64,000 nt of DNA from Aminobacter ciceronei (GCF_014138625.1 NZ_JACJHY010000025.1:48231-112230); one strand, 5' to 3'; shown: positions 16,722 through 24,708, counted from the stretch's first letter. The notes: generated from the sequence alone by a model not told the origin. Made by a program: numbers and translations.

Positions 16722-16943
16722 ATGGGCGACGCTCAGTACCTCAATCACAAACTCGAATGTCCTTACTGCGGCACCATTCGCCTGCGCATTCCTGACGATG
16801 TGCAGCCGGATTCCCCGATCTCGTGTGAGGATTGTGGCCGACATCTTGGTATGTGGGATGAGTTGCAAACCGACTTTGAACGCCAGGGCGGTGCAGATGG
16901 TGTATTTCGTATCGATAAGGGCCGGATCAGACGCCTAGCGTGA
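16722..16943 (+). CDS. Small zinc-ribbon protein
   Basis: 73 residues. Two CxxC pairs, CPYC (about 13-16) and CEDC (about 35-38), separated by 18 residues form a zinc ribbon: LECPYCGTIRLRIPDDV and ISCEDCGRHLGMW. A charged tail follows. Small single-ribbon proteins of this kind are found in rhizobial accessory regions; function unknown. The ATG follows GGGAGGATCTGACC. Confidence 0.75.
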   Translation: MGDAQYLNHKLECPYCGTIRLRIPDDVQPDSPISCEDCGRHLGMWDELQTDFERQGGADGVFRIDKGRIRRLA

Positions 16944-16968
16944 GTTGCTTGGAGCGTGTCCACAGAGA

Positions 16969-17002
16969 CAAAGGCCCGCCGCTTTGCCTCGGCAGGCCTT
17001 TG
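16969..17002. terminator. Hairpin, terminator-like
   Basis: CAAAGGCC (16969-16976) pairs with GGCCTTTG (16995-17002). It lies 25 bases past the zinc-ribbon stop. Confidence 0.5.
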
Positions 17003-17119
17003 CCCTCAACGTGGTTGAAAGGGTTCACCACGTCACCCGCCTCGAACCGGGTTATCCTCACAATTCGATAGATCGGTTTCGGTTCCGCAGACTCGCCGAG
17101 ACAAAAACCGCTGTCCGTT

Positions 17120-17144
17120 GGAACTTGCGGTGGGTGCCAACGTT
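17120..17144 (+). promoter_or_regulatory. EcfG-type general stress promoter, perfect match
   Basis: GGAAC (17120-17124), 16 bases, CGTT (17141-17144), 38 bases before the Lys-rich protein. GTTCC follows at 17142, which makes the box nearly palindromic. Confidence 0.75.
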
Positions 17145-17181
17145 CCAAAGCCGAACCTCTCTCTCACCCGGAGCAAATGCA

Positions 17182-17325
17182 ATGGCCACGACCAAGGCAG
17201 GCGGCAAGGACTCGCTCTCGAAAAAGGGGACCGAAGCTTCCAAGCATCTTCAGACGGCGACACCGAAAAAGGAAACCGGGGGAAAAAAGGTCGATGAGGG
17301 AAAGCGGGCGAAGCCATCAAAATAG
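17182..17325 (+). CDS. Lysine-rich small protein
   Basis: 47 residues, about a quarter of them Lys: MATTKAGGKDSLSKKGTEAS to DEGKRAKPSK. Disordered and basic, like histone-H1-type or hydrophilin stress proteins. CACCCGGAGCAAATGCA precedes the ATG. A perfect EcfG promoter lies upstream, so stress-induced expression is likely. It lies inside the putative integrated element close to its tRNA end. Confidence 0.6.
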   Translation: MATTKAGGKDSLSKKGTEASKHLQTATPKKETGGKKVDEGKRAKPSK

Positions 17326-17717
17326 TAGGGCGACATCTGGCGAACCGCCATTCGCCCAGAGGAAATGAACCCGGCGACGATCGTGAGCAGCACGCAGCAG
17401 CGGCTATACGCCGACTAAGGCATCAAGACAGAACAGGATCTCGTCGATGCGGTTGAGCGGTGTCTCGCCAAAACGCGAAAGCCCCGCGACCTTACGGCGG
17501 CGGGGCATTGTGTCCTGCGGCGCTAGAGATCATTTCTTTGAGAATGGCCGGGTCGCCATCGATCTTGGCGCGAGCGTCGAAAACCGCACAGTCGAGCGAT
17601 GCCGTCATTCTCCGCATGGAGAAGAACCCATGACGAACATTTTCGGCAAACGCTATGTAAACCGGCAGGAATCCTTGCCTTCTGGCGGTCTATGATAGGC
17701 TAACACATTGAAAATAT
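17326..17717. other. Intergenic, no confident gene
   Basis: A plus frame at 17447-17695 exists, but its sequence is not protein-like. An inverted repeat (GCCCCGC / GCGGGGC) lies near 17481-17508. Confidence 0.5.
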
Positions 17718-17794
17718 TGGCGATCCCGACAGGATTCGAACCTGTGACCATCGGCTTAGAAGGCCGGTGCTCTATCCAGCTGAGCTACGGGACC
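17718..17794 (-). tRNA. tRNA-Arg (anticodon TCT)
   Basis: 77 nucleotides including an encoded CCA. Acceptor GGTCCCG pairs with CGGGATC (one G-T pair), D-arm GCTCAGCTGGATAGAGC, anticodon stem CCGGC with loop CTTCTAA (anticodon TCT) and T-arm CAGGTTCGAATCCTG. Its 3' end is duplicated at 14611-14629. Confidence 0.97.
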
Positions 17795-17826
17795 GCTGGC
17801 CGGCGGGGCCGGCGTGATCGTGGACG

Positions 17827-18132
17827 TCAGTGCGTCCAGGGCGTCCTGCGGTCATAACGGAAATTGTCGGAGTAGGAAATCTGCCGGCGCTTGGCTTCCT
17901 TCGGCTCCTGCACGCGGAAGGCGATGCCTTCCTTCTCGGCGTAGGCGACAGCTTCTTCGCGGGTCTCGAAGGTCAGCCGGATCTGGCTCATCATGTCGCC
18001 GGAGCTGGTGTAGCCCATCAGCGGGTCGATCTTCTTCGGCTTCTCGGCGTCGAATTCGAGCACCCAGTGCCCGGTCTTGGCTTTGCCCGACTGCATGGCG
18101 GTCTTGGCAGGGCTGAAAATTCGCGCGGACAT
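17827..18132 (-). CDS. ETC complex I subunit, NDUFS4-like
   Basis: 101 residues. The start MSARIFSPAKTAMQSGKAKT and the core WVLEFDAEKPKKIDPLMGYT followed by MSQIRLTFETREEAVAYAEK are the signature of the ETC_C1 NDUFA4/NDUFS4 family, the 18-kDa accessory subunit of NADH:ubiquinone oxidoreductase shared by alphaproteobacteria and mitochondria. It sits in the peripheral arm. GAGGGAATTA precedes the ATG. As in many Rhizobiales, it lies away from the nuo operon, here between two tRNA genes. Confidence 0.9.
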   Translation of the reverse strand: MSARIFSPAKTAMQSGKAKTGHWVLEFDAEKPKKIDPLMGYTSSGDMMSQIRLTFETREEAVAYAEKEGIAFRVQEPKEAKRRQISYSDNFRYDRRTPWTH

Positions 18133-18291
18133 TAATTCCCTCATTCGTGAGTCCGCAGCGAGCGCGGACATCCAGATGCGCCCGTCATTTACTGCGCAAT
18201 CGCCAATGCTGCAAGGCGAAAGCCGGTTTCCGCTTTTTTGCCCTTGCCATGTCGAGCGGAAGCCACTAGGCACGGCGTCGAAATGTGATTT

Positions 18292-18368
<77 letters not shown>

Positions 18369-18511
18369 TTTTCTCCCCGCGACAGCTTTTCCCAGGACAT
18401 CGATCTGTCCGCCCATGGCATCTGGCGTGCGCTGGCAACGGCCTTGCGCATCACGCCACGGCCATGCGCAGGCGAATCGCGCGCGATGGAACGGCCGACA
18501 TCGGCCAGCGC

Positions 18512-18600
18512 TCAGCCCGTCCCTGCCTTCCGGCATGACGCGACCGAAAGGAAACGCACCGTCAACTCAGGCAATTGCTCGGGGCCGTGCGGTGCTGCGG
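18512..18600 (-). pseudogene. C-terminal remnant of a second XRE-cupin regulator
   Basis: Read on the minus strand it gives AAPHGPEQLPELTVRFLSVA then SCRKAGTG and a stop, which matches the end of the regulator at 18773-19438 (AAPHGPDQLLTLPVRYVSVA, SCRPARTG). DNA similarity extends past the stop to about 18464, mirroring 18726-18858. So about 135 bp of the regulator's 3' end exist twice, separated by a mosaic repeat. Confidence 0.75.
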
Positions 18601-18605
18601 GTGCA

Positions 18606-18725
18606 GAAAGAGCACTGGTTCTCAACCGCTTGAGCCCGGCGGCAAGGTCACGGCATGGCAACTGTGTTCAAGCGGTCCAGAAAGCTCTCCTGCTTCCGCC
18701 CCAGGTCCCTCATCCTCGCGCCTCA
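18606..18725. repeat. Mosaic repeat fragment
   Basis: Holds GCTTGAGCCCGGCGGCAAGG followed by TCACGGCATGGC and AACTGTGTTCAAGCGG, modules shared with the repeat clusters at 28.3, 29.0, 48.2 and 49.7 kb. It separates the two copies of the regulator 3' end. The rest of the gap 18369-18772 holds only the remnant above. Confidence 0.65.
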
Positions 18726-18772
18726 GCCATGCCCAGGCGAATCGTGGGCAATGGAATGCGCCCGGCCCTCGC

Positions 18773-19438
18773 TCAGCCCGTTCTGGCCGGCCGGCATGAC
18801 GCGACCGAGACGTATCGGACCGGCAGCGTCAGCAGCTGATCGGGGCCGTGCGGGGCGGCTGCGTCGAAGAACAGGCTGTCATCAGGGGCCATGCGGTAAA
18901 GTTCCATGCCGTGGCGCCAGACCATCTCGCCTTCCAGCAGATAGATGAATGTCGTGCCGGCATGCTGGCGCAAGGCGGGGCGGTCGGCGTCATCGGTCAG
19001 GAAAACGAGACAGGGGTCGACCGACACACCTGCAGCATCGGGGACGACATAGCCGAGCGGGCGATGACCGGCGCGCGTGCCGCAGCGCTCGGTTGGCAAG
19101 CCGGCCTTCACGAACCTGGCGTCGCGCAGTTCCTCGGACGGTTTCAGCAAGACGCTCAGCGGCACGGCCAGGGCGCGCGACAGCTGGTGCAGCGTGGTCA
19201 GCGACGCCGAGATGATGCCGTTTTCGATCTTCGACATCATGCCGAGCGACAGGCCGGCGGCCCGTGCCAGCTCGATGATGGTCATGCCATGCCTTCGCCT
19301 GCAGGCCCTGACCTCGCGGCCGATCGCCATTTCGAGCCGGTTGCCGGCAGCGCCGCGCAGGGCGTGCGGGTCCTGGGTCAACGCCAAAGCCGCGTCGGCC
19401 ATGTCGCCTCCGCCGAAGTCGAGGCCTGAAATAGTCAT
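18773..19438 (-). CDS. XRE-family regulator with C-terminal cupin domain
   Basis: 221 residues. HTH_XRE at about 40-97 (EVRACRRRHGMTIIELARAA, SKIENG), followed by a small-molecule-binding cupin at about 140-205 (LRQHAGTTFIYLLEGEMVWR, then FDAAAPHGPDQL). Such XRE-cupin proteins control amino acid or polyamine catabolism. The ATG at 19438 gives a normal-length N-terminus; an upstream in-frame codon at 19510 is in low-complexity sequence. Monocistronic. A 13-bp tandem repeat lies just upstream of the start, and the gene's 3' end is duplicated downstream. Confidence 0.9.
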   Translation of the reverse strand: MTISGLDFGGGDMADAALALTQDPHALRGAAGNRLEMAIGREVRACRRRHGMTIIELARAAGLSLGMMSKIENGIISASLTTLHQLSRALAVPLSVLLKPSEELRDARFVKAGLPTERCGTRAGHRPLGYVVPDAAGVSVDPCLVFLTDDADRPALRQHAGTTFIYLLEGEMVWRHGMELYRMAPDDSLFFDAAAPHGPDQLLTLPVRYVSVASCRPARTG

Positions 19439-19490
19439 GCGCGCCACCTCCTGAAATGACCATGTCGCCGGCCTCGTCGGCCCCCTGTTG

Positions 19491-19555
19491 CCGGCATCTT
19501 TCGCCGGCATCCTTCACCGGCATCTGTCACCGGCATCTTTCGCCGGCGTCTGTCG
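19491..19555. repeat. 13-bp tandem repeat, five copies
   Basis: CCGGCATCTTTCG-type units begin at 19491, 19504, 19517, 19530 and 19543, 53 bases upstream of the XRE-cupin start. It could change expression if copy number varies. Confidence 0.85.
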
Positions 19556-19700
19556 CCCTATCGCAACGACCGCCGGTCGCGACGGCCGACCCGAAATCCG
19601 CCCCCTAATTCCGGCACCCGTTTGCACGCCGGCGCGACGTCAGTGGTCTGCGGACCTCCGCGACGGCCCAAGGCGGCCCGCCTGATTGCGTCCAGAACGC

Positions 19701-19738
19701 AAAAAGCTCCCGGCGGGGTGACCCGCGGGAGCTTTTTT
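19701..19738. terminator. Bidirectional Rho-independent terminator
   Basis: AAAAAGCTCCC at the left pairs with GGGAGCTTTTTT at the right around a GC-rich inner stem. It lies 312 bases past the ANTAR gene stop on the minus strand and may end that operon. Confidence 0.8.
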
Positions 19739-20050
19739 GCTCTGCCATCGGCCCGCATCGGTGCGGGGGCGATAAGGTGAAGCGTCAGGGATTTAGGCGG
19801 TCATGTCAATGGGAATCCGGGGGGCATCCCGGGGTGGATCTCTGGGACTCGGGGCGGACACGTCGAGGGGGCTCCGGCGCGCCGGCACTGCATGCGTCAC
19901 GGGCCACGCGGGCTCGGGCCGAATGGCGAAACGCCTCAAGCGCGGCGCGACGGCGGCGCGCCGGCATTCGATGCGCCACAGGCCCGGGCCGCCGGCATGT
20001 CAGGCCGACCGGGAGTGACCGAGGAGCGCATCGGCCCCTCTCCCGGATGC

Positions 20051-20701
20051 CTAGGCAACGGCCTCCTTCACCGGCAGCTTGAGCGCGTCGCTGGCATTGA
20101 TGATGGCAAGCGCGATCGCCTCGATGGTGGTGCGCTTGTTCATCGCCTGCTCGCGCAAGGTCTCGTAGGCAACCTGCTCCGACACCTTGTTGGTGGCCAT
20201 CAGGATTTCCTTGGCCTTGTCGATGTCGCGATGCGCCTTGAGCTTGGCGGAGAGCCGCTCGACGCGGATGCGCAGCCGCTCTTCGCGGCGGTGGTTGTTG
20301 ACGCTCAGAAGGATGTTGGCGAGGATTCCAAAAGTCCTGAGCGGCAGGCCGATCACCGCCTGCGCCCTGAGCCGCAGCACCTTCTCGACGATGATCGGGT
20401 TCTCATAGTCGACGATGGCGATCAGCACCGCCGGCGGGTCGTCGGCGTTCCAGTTCCAGCTGATGCCGCCTTCGACGAGCGGGCGGATGAAGGCGAACAC
20501 CACGTCGATATTGGCAGGAATTTCCGCCGGCGGCGGCCAGTTGGTCTGGACCTGGCAGCCGATGCGGTTGAGGTGCTGCCAAAGCTCCTCGCCCTCGCTG
20601 CTCTTGGGCTGCAGCAGAAGCACACGCAGCGAGCGTATGTCCTTGATCTGGATCGGCGCTGATCCGTCATGCGGCGCCACGTGGGGGCTACGTGATACCA
20701 T
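20051..20701 (-). CDS. ANTAR-domain antiterminator, AmiR-like
   Basis: 216 residues. Residues 25-125 form a degenerate receiver (LRVLLLQPKSSEGEELWQHL) without the usual phospho-Asp cluster. A coiled linker (about 135-155) leads to an ANTAR domain at about 155-205: DIDKAKEILMATNKVSEQVA, then YETLREQAMNKRTTIE. ANTAR proteins bind paired RNA hairpins and prevent transcription termination; in Pseudomonas AmiR is held by the ligand sensor AmiC. Here the AmiC-like gene is just upstream in the same operon. TGAGGACCA precedes the ATG. Target leaders probably lie at 22037-22386. Confidence 0.92.
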   Translation of the reverse strand: MVSRSPHVAPHDGSAPIQIKDIRSLRVLLLQPKSSEGEELWQHLNRIGCQVQTNWPPPAEIPANIDVVFAFIRPLVEGGISWNWNADDPPAVLIAIVDYENPIIVEKVLRLRAQAVIGLPLRTFGILANILLSVNNHRREERLRIRVERLSAKLKAHRDIDKAKEILMATNKVSEQVAYETLREQAMNKRTTIEAIALAIINASDALKLPVKEAVA

Positions 20702-20835
20702 TGGTCCTCATTACGGCAATGTCGTCGGCAACAACGCTTGCCCAGGGTGTCGTTTGCCCTGATGTCGGGCGGTTTCTTGTCCCCATGCCCCTCGGCACAG
20801 GGTCATCGCTGAAGTCCCTTGCCTCCCAGCACGGG

Positions 20836-21993
20836 TCATAAGGAATGCATGGCCAGGCGCTCCCCCCATTCCTCGGGATTGTAGCTGGCGAGATAGGGAT
20901 CGGGGCGGATGGCCGTTGCCGATCTCGACAGGATCTCGAACTGGCCGTCCTCGCGCGCCCGTGCCACCCGCGGCCACACATAGGTATGCGCATTGTCGGG
21001 GTCGATGCGGATGCGCCCTTGCGGGGCGTCGAATTCCGAACCGAGGATGGCCGGCCTGAGCGTCTCGACATCGTCGGTGCCTGTCTTGCGCAGCGCATTG
21101 GCCACGACATGGACCTGGAAATAGGCCGCCTCCCAGCACATGTTGGTCACCGCATCGCTGCCGAACCTCTTCTTGTAGCGCTCGACGCAGCGTTCGTTCT
21201 CAAGCCCGCCGACCGACTGGAAATAGCTGGCCGAGGTGATGTGGCCGGCGCCGACGTCGATGCCCATCGCCTGGATGTCGGTTTCGCTGGTGGTCAGGCT
21301 GGCGATCGGCATCGCCCTGGCATCGAGGCCGGCTTCGGCGAAGGCCTGGTAGAAATGGACGATGCTTTCGCCGACGAAATTGCAGAAGATCACATCAGGC
21401 TGCTTGCGCTTGATGTCTGCTATCAGCGGCTTGTAGGCCGAGCGCCGGGCGTCGAGCTTGAGATAGCCGCGGCCCGCCACCTCGCCGCCATGCCTCAGCA
21501 GCATCTCGTTCATGATGCGGTCGGACTCGCGCGGCCAGATATAGTCGGAGCCGACCATGTAGAAGCGCTGGCCGACATGGTTGAGCAGATGCTCGCCGAG
21601 CTGGACGCTGTTCTGGTTGGGGGCGGCACCGCAATAGATGGCGTTGCGCGAATATTCGAAGCCCTCATATTGCGCGGGATAACAGAGCAGCCCGTTGCGG
21701 TGCTCGACCGCCTTCAGCACCGCCTTGCGCGTGCTCGACATGTAGCAGCCGAAGATGATCCGGACGCCGTCCTCGACAAGCAGGCGGTTGGCGAGGTGGT
21801 GATAGGCAACCGCATCGCAGCCCGGATCGTAATGGACGGCAACAAGCTCACGGCCGTCGATGCCGCCTGCTTCATTGACCTCGTCGATGGCAAACAGCGT
21901 CGCATTCAGCATGCTGCGTTCCATCACCGAAGTGACGCCGGTCTCAGAGAACAACACGCCGACCTTCATCGGCTCCTCGGTTCTTGTCGCCAT
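20836..21993 (-). CDS. AmiC-like periplasmic-binding-fold ligand sensor
   Basis: 385 residues. The fold is of the branched-chain amino acid/urea-binding class (MKVGVLFSETGVTSVMERSM, VHYDPGCDA, FGCYMSSTRKAVLKAVE, YCGAAPNQNSVQLG, NFVGESIVHFYQAF). No signal peptide, so it is cytoplasmic, as expected for AmiC, which senses amides and releases AmiR. It may equally be read as a UrtA-like protein lacking export. It lies upstream of the ANTAR gene, with a 134-base gap. GACGGAGTTGGC precedes the start. Its own leader contains a terminator and candidate antiterminator hairpins. Confidence 0.88.
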   Translation of the reverse strand: MATRTEEPMKVGVLFSETGVTSVMERSMLNATLFAIDEVNEAGGIDGRELVAVHYDPGCDAVAYHHLANRLLVEDGVRIIFGCYMSSTRKAVLKAVEHRNGLLCYPAQYEGFEYSRNAIYCGAAPNQNSVQLGEHLLNHVGQRFYMVGSDYIWPRESDRIMNEMLLRHGGEVAGRGYLKLDARRSAYKPLIADIKRKQPDVIFCNFVGESIVHFYQAFAEAGLDARAMPIASLTTSETDIQAMGIDVGAGHITSASYFQSVGGLENERCVERYKKRFGSDAVTNMCWEAAYFQVHVVANALRKTGTDDVETLRPAILGSEFDAPQGRIRIDPDNAHTYVWPRVARAREDGQFEILSRSATAIRPDPYLASYNPEEWGERLAMHSL

Positions 21994-22036
21994 CGATTGC
22001 CAACTCCGTCAGATTGTTCATCCGCGAACTCGACAC

Positions 22037-22104
22037 AAAAAAAGCGCCCAGCGCGGGTTACCGCAGCAAGCGCCTTTGCTCGACTGATCGGGACATCGCT
22101 GTCC
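22037..22104 (-). promoter_or_regulatory. Candidate ANTAR-controlled antitermination leader of the amiC-like gene
   Basis: Minus-strand RNA order: hairpin P1 (22104-22091), stem GGAC/GUCC with hexaloop AGCGAU, matching the ANTAR loop rule of A at position 1 and G at position 4; a 10-base linker; hairpin P2 (22080-22065), stem AGCAA/UUGCU with hexaloop AGGCGC (A1 kept, G4 not); then a terminator whose left arm GCGC (22073-22070) lies in the P2 loop and whose right arm is 22047-22044, followed by seven U (22043-22037). P2 and the terminator exclude each other. The gene starts 43 bases later. Confidence 0.55.
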
Positions 22105-22271
22105 TTGCGTAAACTGTGCCTCAAGCGCCCTGCCCCGTCAACTCGCTTGCGCCTGGGCAAACGATATCAGGCAACTGCCCTGTTCCGGCAAAGCCTGTCC
22201 GACGCTCGCAGGCGAGCCGACAAACCGCCAGACACGTTGCTTTGCCTGATGTTGCGCCGATCGGACGAAAT

Positions 22272-22386
22272 CCCGGTTGACAGAAATCGGGAAGTTGCGG
22301 ATGATCATCGACATCAGGCCTGCGACGCTGCGGGCTGAGACCAGAGCAAAAAGGCTCCCGCGGTTCATCTCCGCCGGAGCCTTTTT
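22272..22386 (+). promoter_or_regulatory. Candidate ANTAR-controlled terminator/antiterminator leader of the hydantoinase operon
   Basis: Plus-strand RNA: hairpin 22272-22291 (stem CCCGGUU/AAUCGGG, hexaloop GACAGA); hairpin 22318-22335 (stem GCCUGC/GCGGGC, hexaloop GACGCU, G4 kept); eight bases; hairpin 22344-22357 (stem GAGC/GCUC, hexaloop AAAAAG, A1 kept); then a strong terminator, GGCTCC (22353-22358) with GGAGCC (22376-22381), an inner GCGG/CCGC stem and five T. The third hairpin uses the terminator's left arm, so they compete. hyuA starts 215 bases later, so read-through is required if the promoter is upstream. Confidence 0.5.
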
Positions 22387-22600
22387 GCGTTTTACCACCA
22401 GTGCGCTGCGCGCCCCGTCTCTTCGGCTGCGCAGACAGCAACGACGCTGACGATACCCATTGCCGCTTCGAGCGACTGACCTCGCTCGCACCCCGAATTC
22501 CCTGGGATTCCGCAAGGATTCCAGACGTGCGGAGCTGTGCCAAAACGGCCCCGCCCGGCGGAAGCACGACAACACCAATCAGCCTGAGGAGGAACTGGAC

Positions 22601-24661
22601 GTGAACAAGGTAGAGACATTTGGCACTGCGGTGCGTGTGGCCTGCGATGTGGGCGGCACATTCACCGATGTGTGCATCCTGAACGAGGCTTCCGGCAAGA
22701 TCCATGTCGCCAAGACGCCGACCACGCCGGACCCGATCGACGGCGTGCTCAAGGGCATCGAGGCGGGCGGCGTCGCGCTGCGCGACATCATCCTGTTCTC
22801 GCATGGCACGACGCTTGCCACCAATGCGCTGATCACCCGCCGCTTCCCGCCGGCCATCATGGTCACGACCAAGGGCTTTCGCGACGTCATCGAAATCCGC
22901 CGCGGCACGCGTGACGATCTCTGGGACACCTACAAGGAAATGGCCCCGCCCTATCTGCCGCGCCGCGACCGCCTGGTGGTGACGGAGCGCATCGACTATT
23001 CGGGCAAGGTCATCGAAGGCGTCAATGAAGCCGAGGCGCGCGAGCTCGCCCGCGTCATCAAAAAACGCAACGTCAACAACGTCGCCATCTGCTTCGTCAA
23101 TTCCTTCGTCAATCCCGCAAACGAGCAGCGCATGCGCGACATCCTGCTCGAGGAACTGCCCGGCGTGTCGATCTCGCTGTCGAGCGACATCATGCCCGAG
23201 ATCTTCGAGCATGAACGCTTCAACACCACGGTCGCCAACACCGTGCTCGGACCGGTCGCCGGCCAGTATGGCGCCGAGCTCGAAAGCCGCATGCAGGACG
23301 GCGGTTATGCCGGCGACGTGCTTTTGCTGCATTCCGGCGGCGGCGTCATGACCGCCAAGGGCGCCACCAAATTTGCCGCGCGTCTGGCGGCATCGGGCAT
23401 CGCTGCGGGTGCCATTGCCAGCCGCTTCATCTCCGAGCTTGCCGGCTACAAGAACTCGATCAGCCTCGACATGGGCGGCACCAGCACCGACATCAGCCTG
23501 TGCTCCGACGGCCATCTCCACGTCACCAATGACTGGCATGTCGAATATGGCTATCCGATCCGCTTCCCCAGCATCGAGGTGCTGACCATCGGCGCCGGCG
23601 GCGGCTCGCTGGCCTGGCGCGACGCGGCCGGCGCGCTTCGCAACGGACCACAATCGGCCGGCTCGACGCCGGGACCGGTGTGCTACAACCAGGGCGGCAC
23701 CGAGCCGACCAACTGCGACGCCAATGTCTATCTCGGCCGCCTCGGCACCAAGCTCGCCGGCGGCAGGGTCGAACTCGACGTCAAGCTGGCCGAAAGCGCC
23801 ATCAACCGCGTCATCGCCGAACCGTTCGGCATGGATGCGGAACAGGCGGCACTGTCGATCCTGAAGGTCGCCAACGCCAACATGGCGGATGCGGTGCGGC
23901 TGGTGTCGCTGCGCAAGGGCTACGATCCGCGCGACTTCGCATTGGTCGCCTTCGGCGGCGCCGGTGCCCTGCATGGCGTGGCACTCGCCCGCGACCTCTA
24001 CATCCCCGTCGTTTTGATCCCGCCAAATCCCGGCGTCACCTCGGCCATGGGCTGCCTGCTCGTCGACATCACCCACGACATCACCCAGATGTACACCGAC
24101 ACGGTCAGCGACATCGACATGGCCGAGCTCAACAGCGCCTTCCGCCTGCTCGAAGAAGACGGCCACGACCGCCTGCTGAGCGAGGATATCTCGCCCGAGC
24201 AGATGCTGTTCCAGCGCTACATCGACATGCGTTATCTCGGCCAGTGGCGCTCGATGTCGATCCCGGTCAGCGCCGACATCGAAAATCTCGACGAGGCGGT
24301 CCGCCAGTTCCACGAGGAGCATGGCCGCGAGCACAATTATTCGCGGCCCGATGCCCCTGTCGAAGTGTGCCGCATCCAGGTCAAGGCCACCGGCCTCAAC
24401 CGCAAGGCGGAGCTTGCCCGGCACGAACTGCGCACAGCACCCTTGCCCGCCCCCGTCGGCGAACGCCTGGTCCGCTTCGACGAAGCGCCGGAGCGCATCA
24501 AGACCCCGGTCTATGACCGCTCGACCCTGCATGCGGGCGCCGTCGTCGCCGGCCCCGCCATCATCGACCAGCTCGACTCGACCATCGTCGTGCCGCCCGG
24601 GATCAAGGCCGAGGTCGACGAGTACCTGATCATCAGGATGCACGTCCCGCAGCAGTCCTGA
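22601..24661 (+). CDS. hyuA: Hydantoinase/oxoprolinase subunit A (N-methylhydantoinase A type)
   Basis: 686 residues, starting at GTG after CTGAGGAGGAACTGGAC. ASKHA-fold ATPase: DVGGTFTD (about 16-23) is the phosphate-binding loop, and LDMGGTSTDISLC is the second. SHGTTLATNAL and GAGGGSLAW are family marks. These proteins pair with subunit B for ATP-dependent ring opening of hydantoins, 5-oxoproline or related cyclic amides, and in some clades for ketone carboxylation. First gene of an operon with hyuB and an NCS1 permease. The substrate is unknown; the AmiC/ANTAR pair next door suggests an amide-like ligand. Confidence 0.92.
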   Translation: MNKVETFGTAVRVACDVGGTFTDVCILNEASGKIHVAKTPTTPDPIDGVLKGIEAGGVALRDIILFSHGTTLATNALITRRFPPAIMVTTKGFRDVIEIRRGTRDDLWDTYKEMAPPYLPRRDRLVVTERIDYSGKVIEGVNEAEARELARVIKKRNVNNVAICFVNSFVNPANEQRMRDILLEELPGVSISLSSDIMPEIFEHERFNTTVANTVLGPVAGQYGAELESRMQDGGYAGDVLLLHSGGGVMTAKGATKFAARLAASGIAAGAIASRFISELAGYKNSISLDMGGTSTDISLCSDGHLHVTNDWHVEYGYPIRFPSIEVLTIGAGGGSLAWRDAAGALRNGPQSAGSTPGPVCYNQGGTEPTNCDANVYLGRLGTKLAGGRVELDVKLAESAINRVIAEPFGMDAEQAALSILKVANANMADAVRLVSLRKGYDPRDFALVAFGGAGALHGVALARDLYIPVVLIPPNPGVTSAMGCLLVDITHDITQMYTDTVSDIDMAELNSAFRLLEEDGHDRLLSEDISPEQMLFQRYIDMRYLGQWRSMSIPVSADIENLDEAVRQFHEEHGREHNYSRPDAPVEVCRIQVKATGLNRKAELARHELRTAPLPAPVGERLVRFDEAPERIKTPVYDRSTLHAGAVVAGPAIIDQLDSTIVVPPGIKAEVDEYLIIRMHVPQQS

Positions 24662-24708
24662 ACGACCGAGCTTTAGCCCTCACGCAAATTCTGAATTGGA
24701 GATTGGAA

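Larger units (their letters stand above)
14611..17736. mobile_element. Remnant of a small tRNA-Arg-integrated element (inferred)
   Basis: Bounded by the 19-bp direct repeats. It holds a broken DUF2493-like gene, a 68-residue protein, an Omp25-like porin, a zinc-ribbon protein and a Lys-rich stress protein. No integrase or excisionase is visible, so either it was lost or the element was mobilised in trans. The gene content includes a SLOG-type fragment often found on mobile elements; several genes are less GC-rich than the surroundings. Confidence 0.5.
19439..20050. other. Intergenic, repeats and terminator only
   Basis: 612 bases with the tandem repeat (19491-19555) and terminator (19701-19738). 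Open frames at 19777-20082 and 19803-20018 are Arg/Gly/Ala-rich and unlike proteins. Confidence 0.55.

Noticed and set aside
17447..17695. 82-residue plus-strand frame
   Set aside because: Arg/Cys-rich, no start signal, and overlaps an inverted repeat; not supported as a gene.
14611..17736. Complete genomic island
   Set aside because: No integrase, excisionase, relaxase or transfer gene is visible and it is only 3.1 kb, so it is called a remnant.
22121..24643. 840-residue open frame antisense to hyuA
   Set aside because: The GC-rich third position of hyuA keeps the opposite frame open. It has low-complexity composition, whereas hyuA has full domain motifs.
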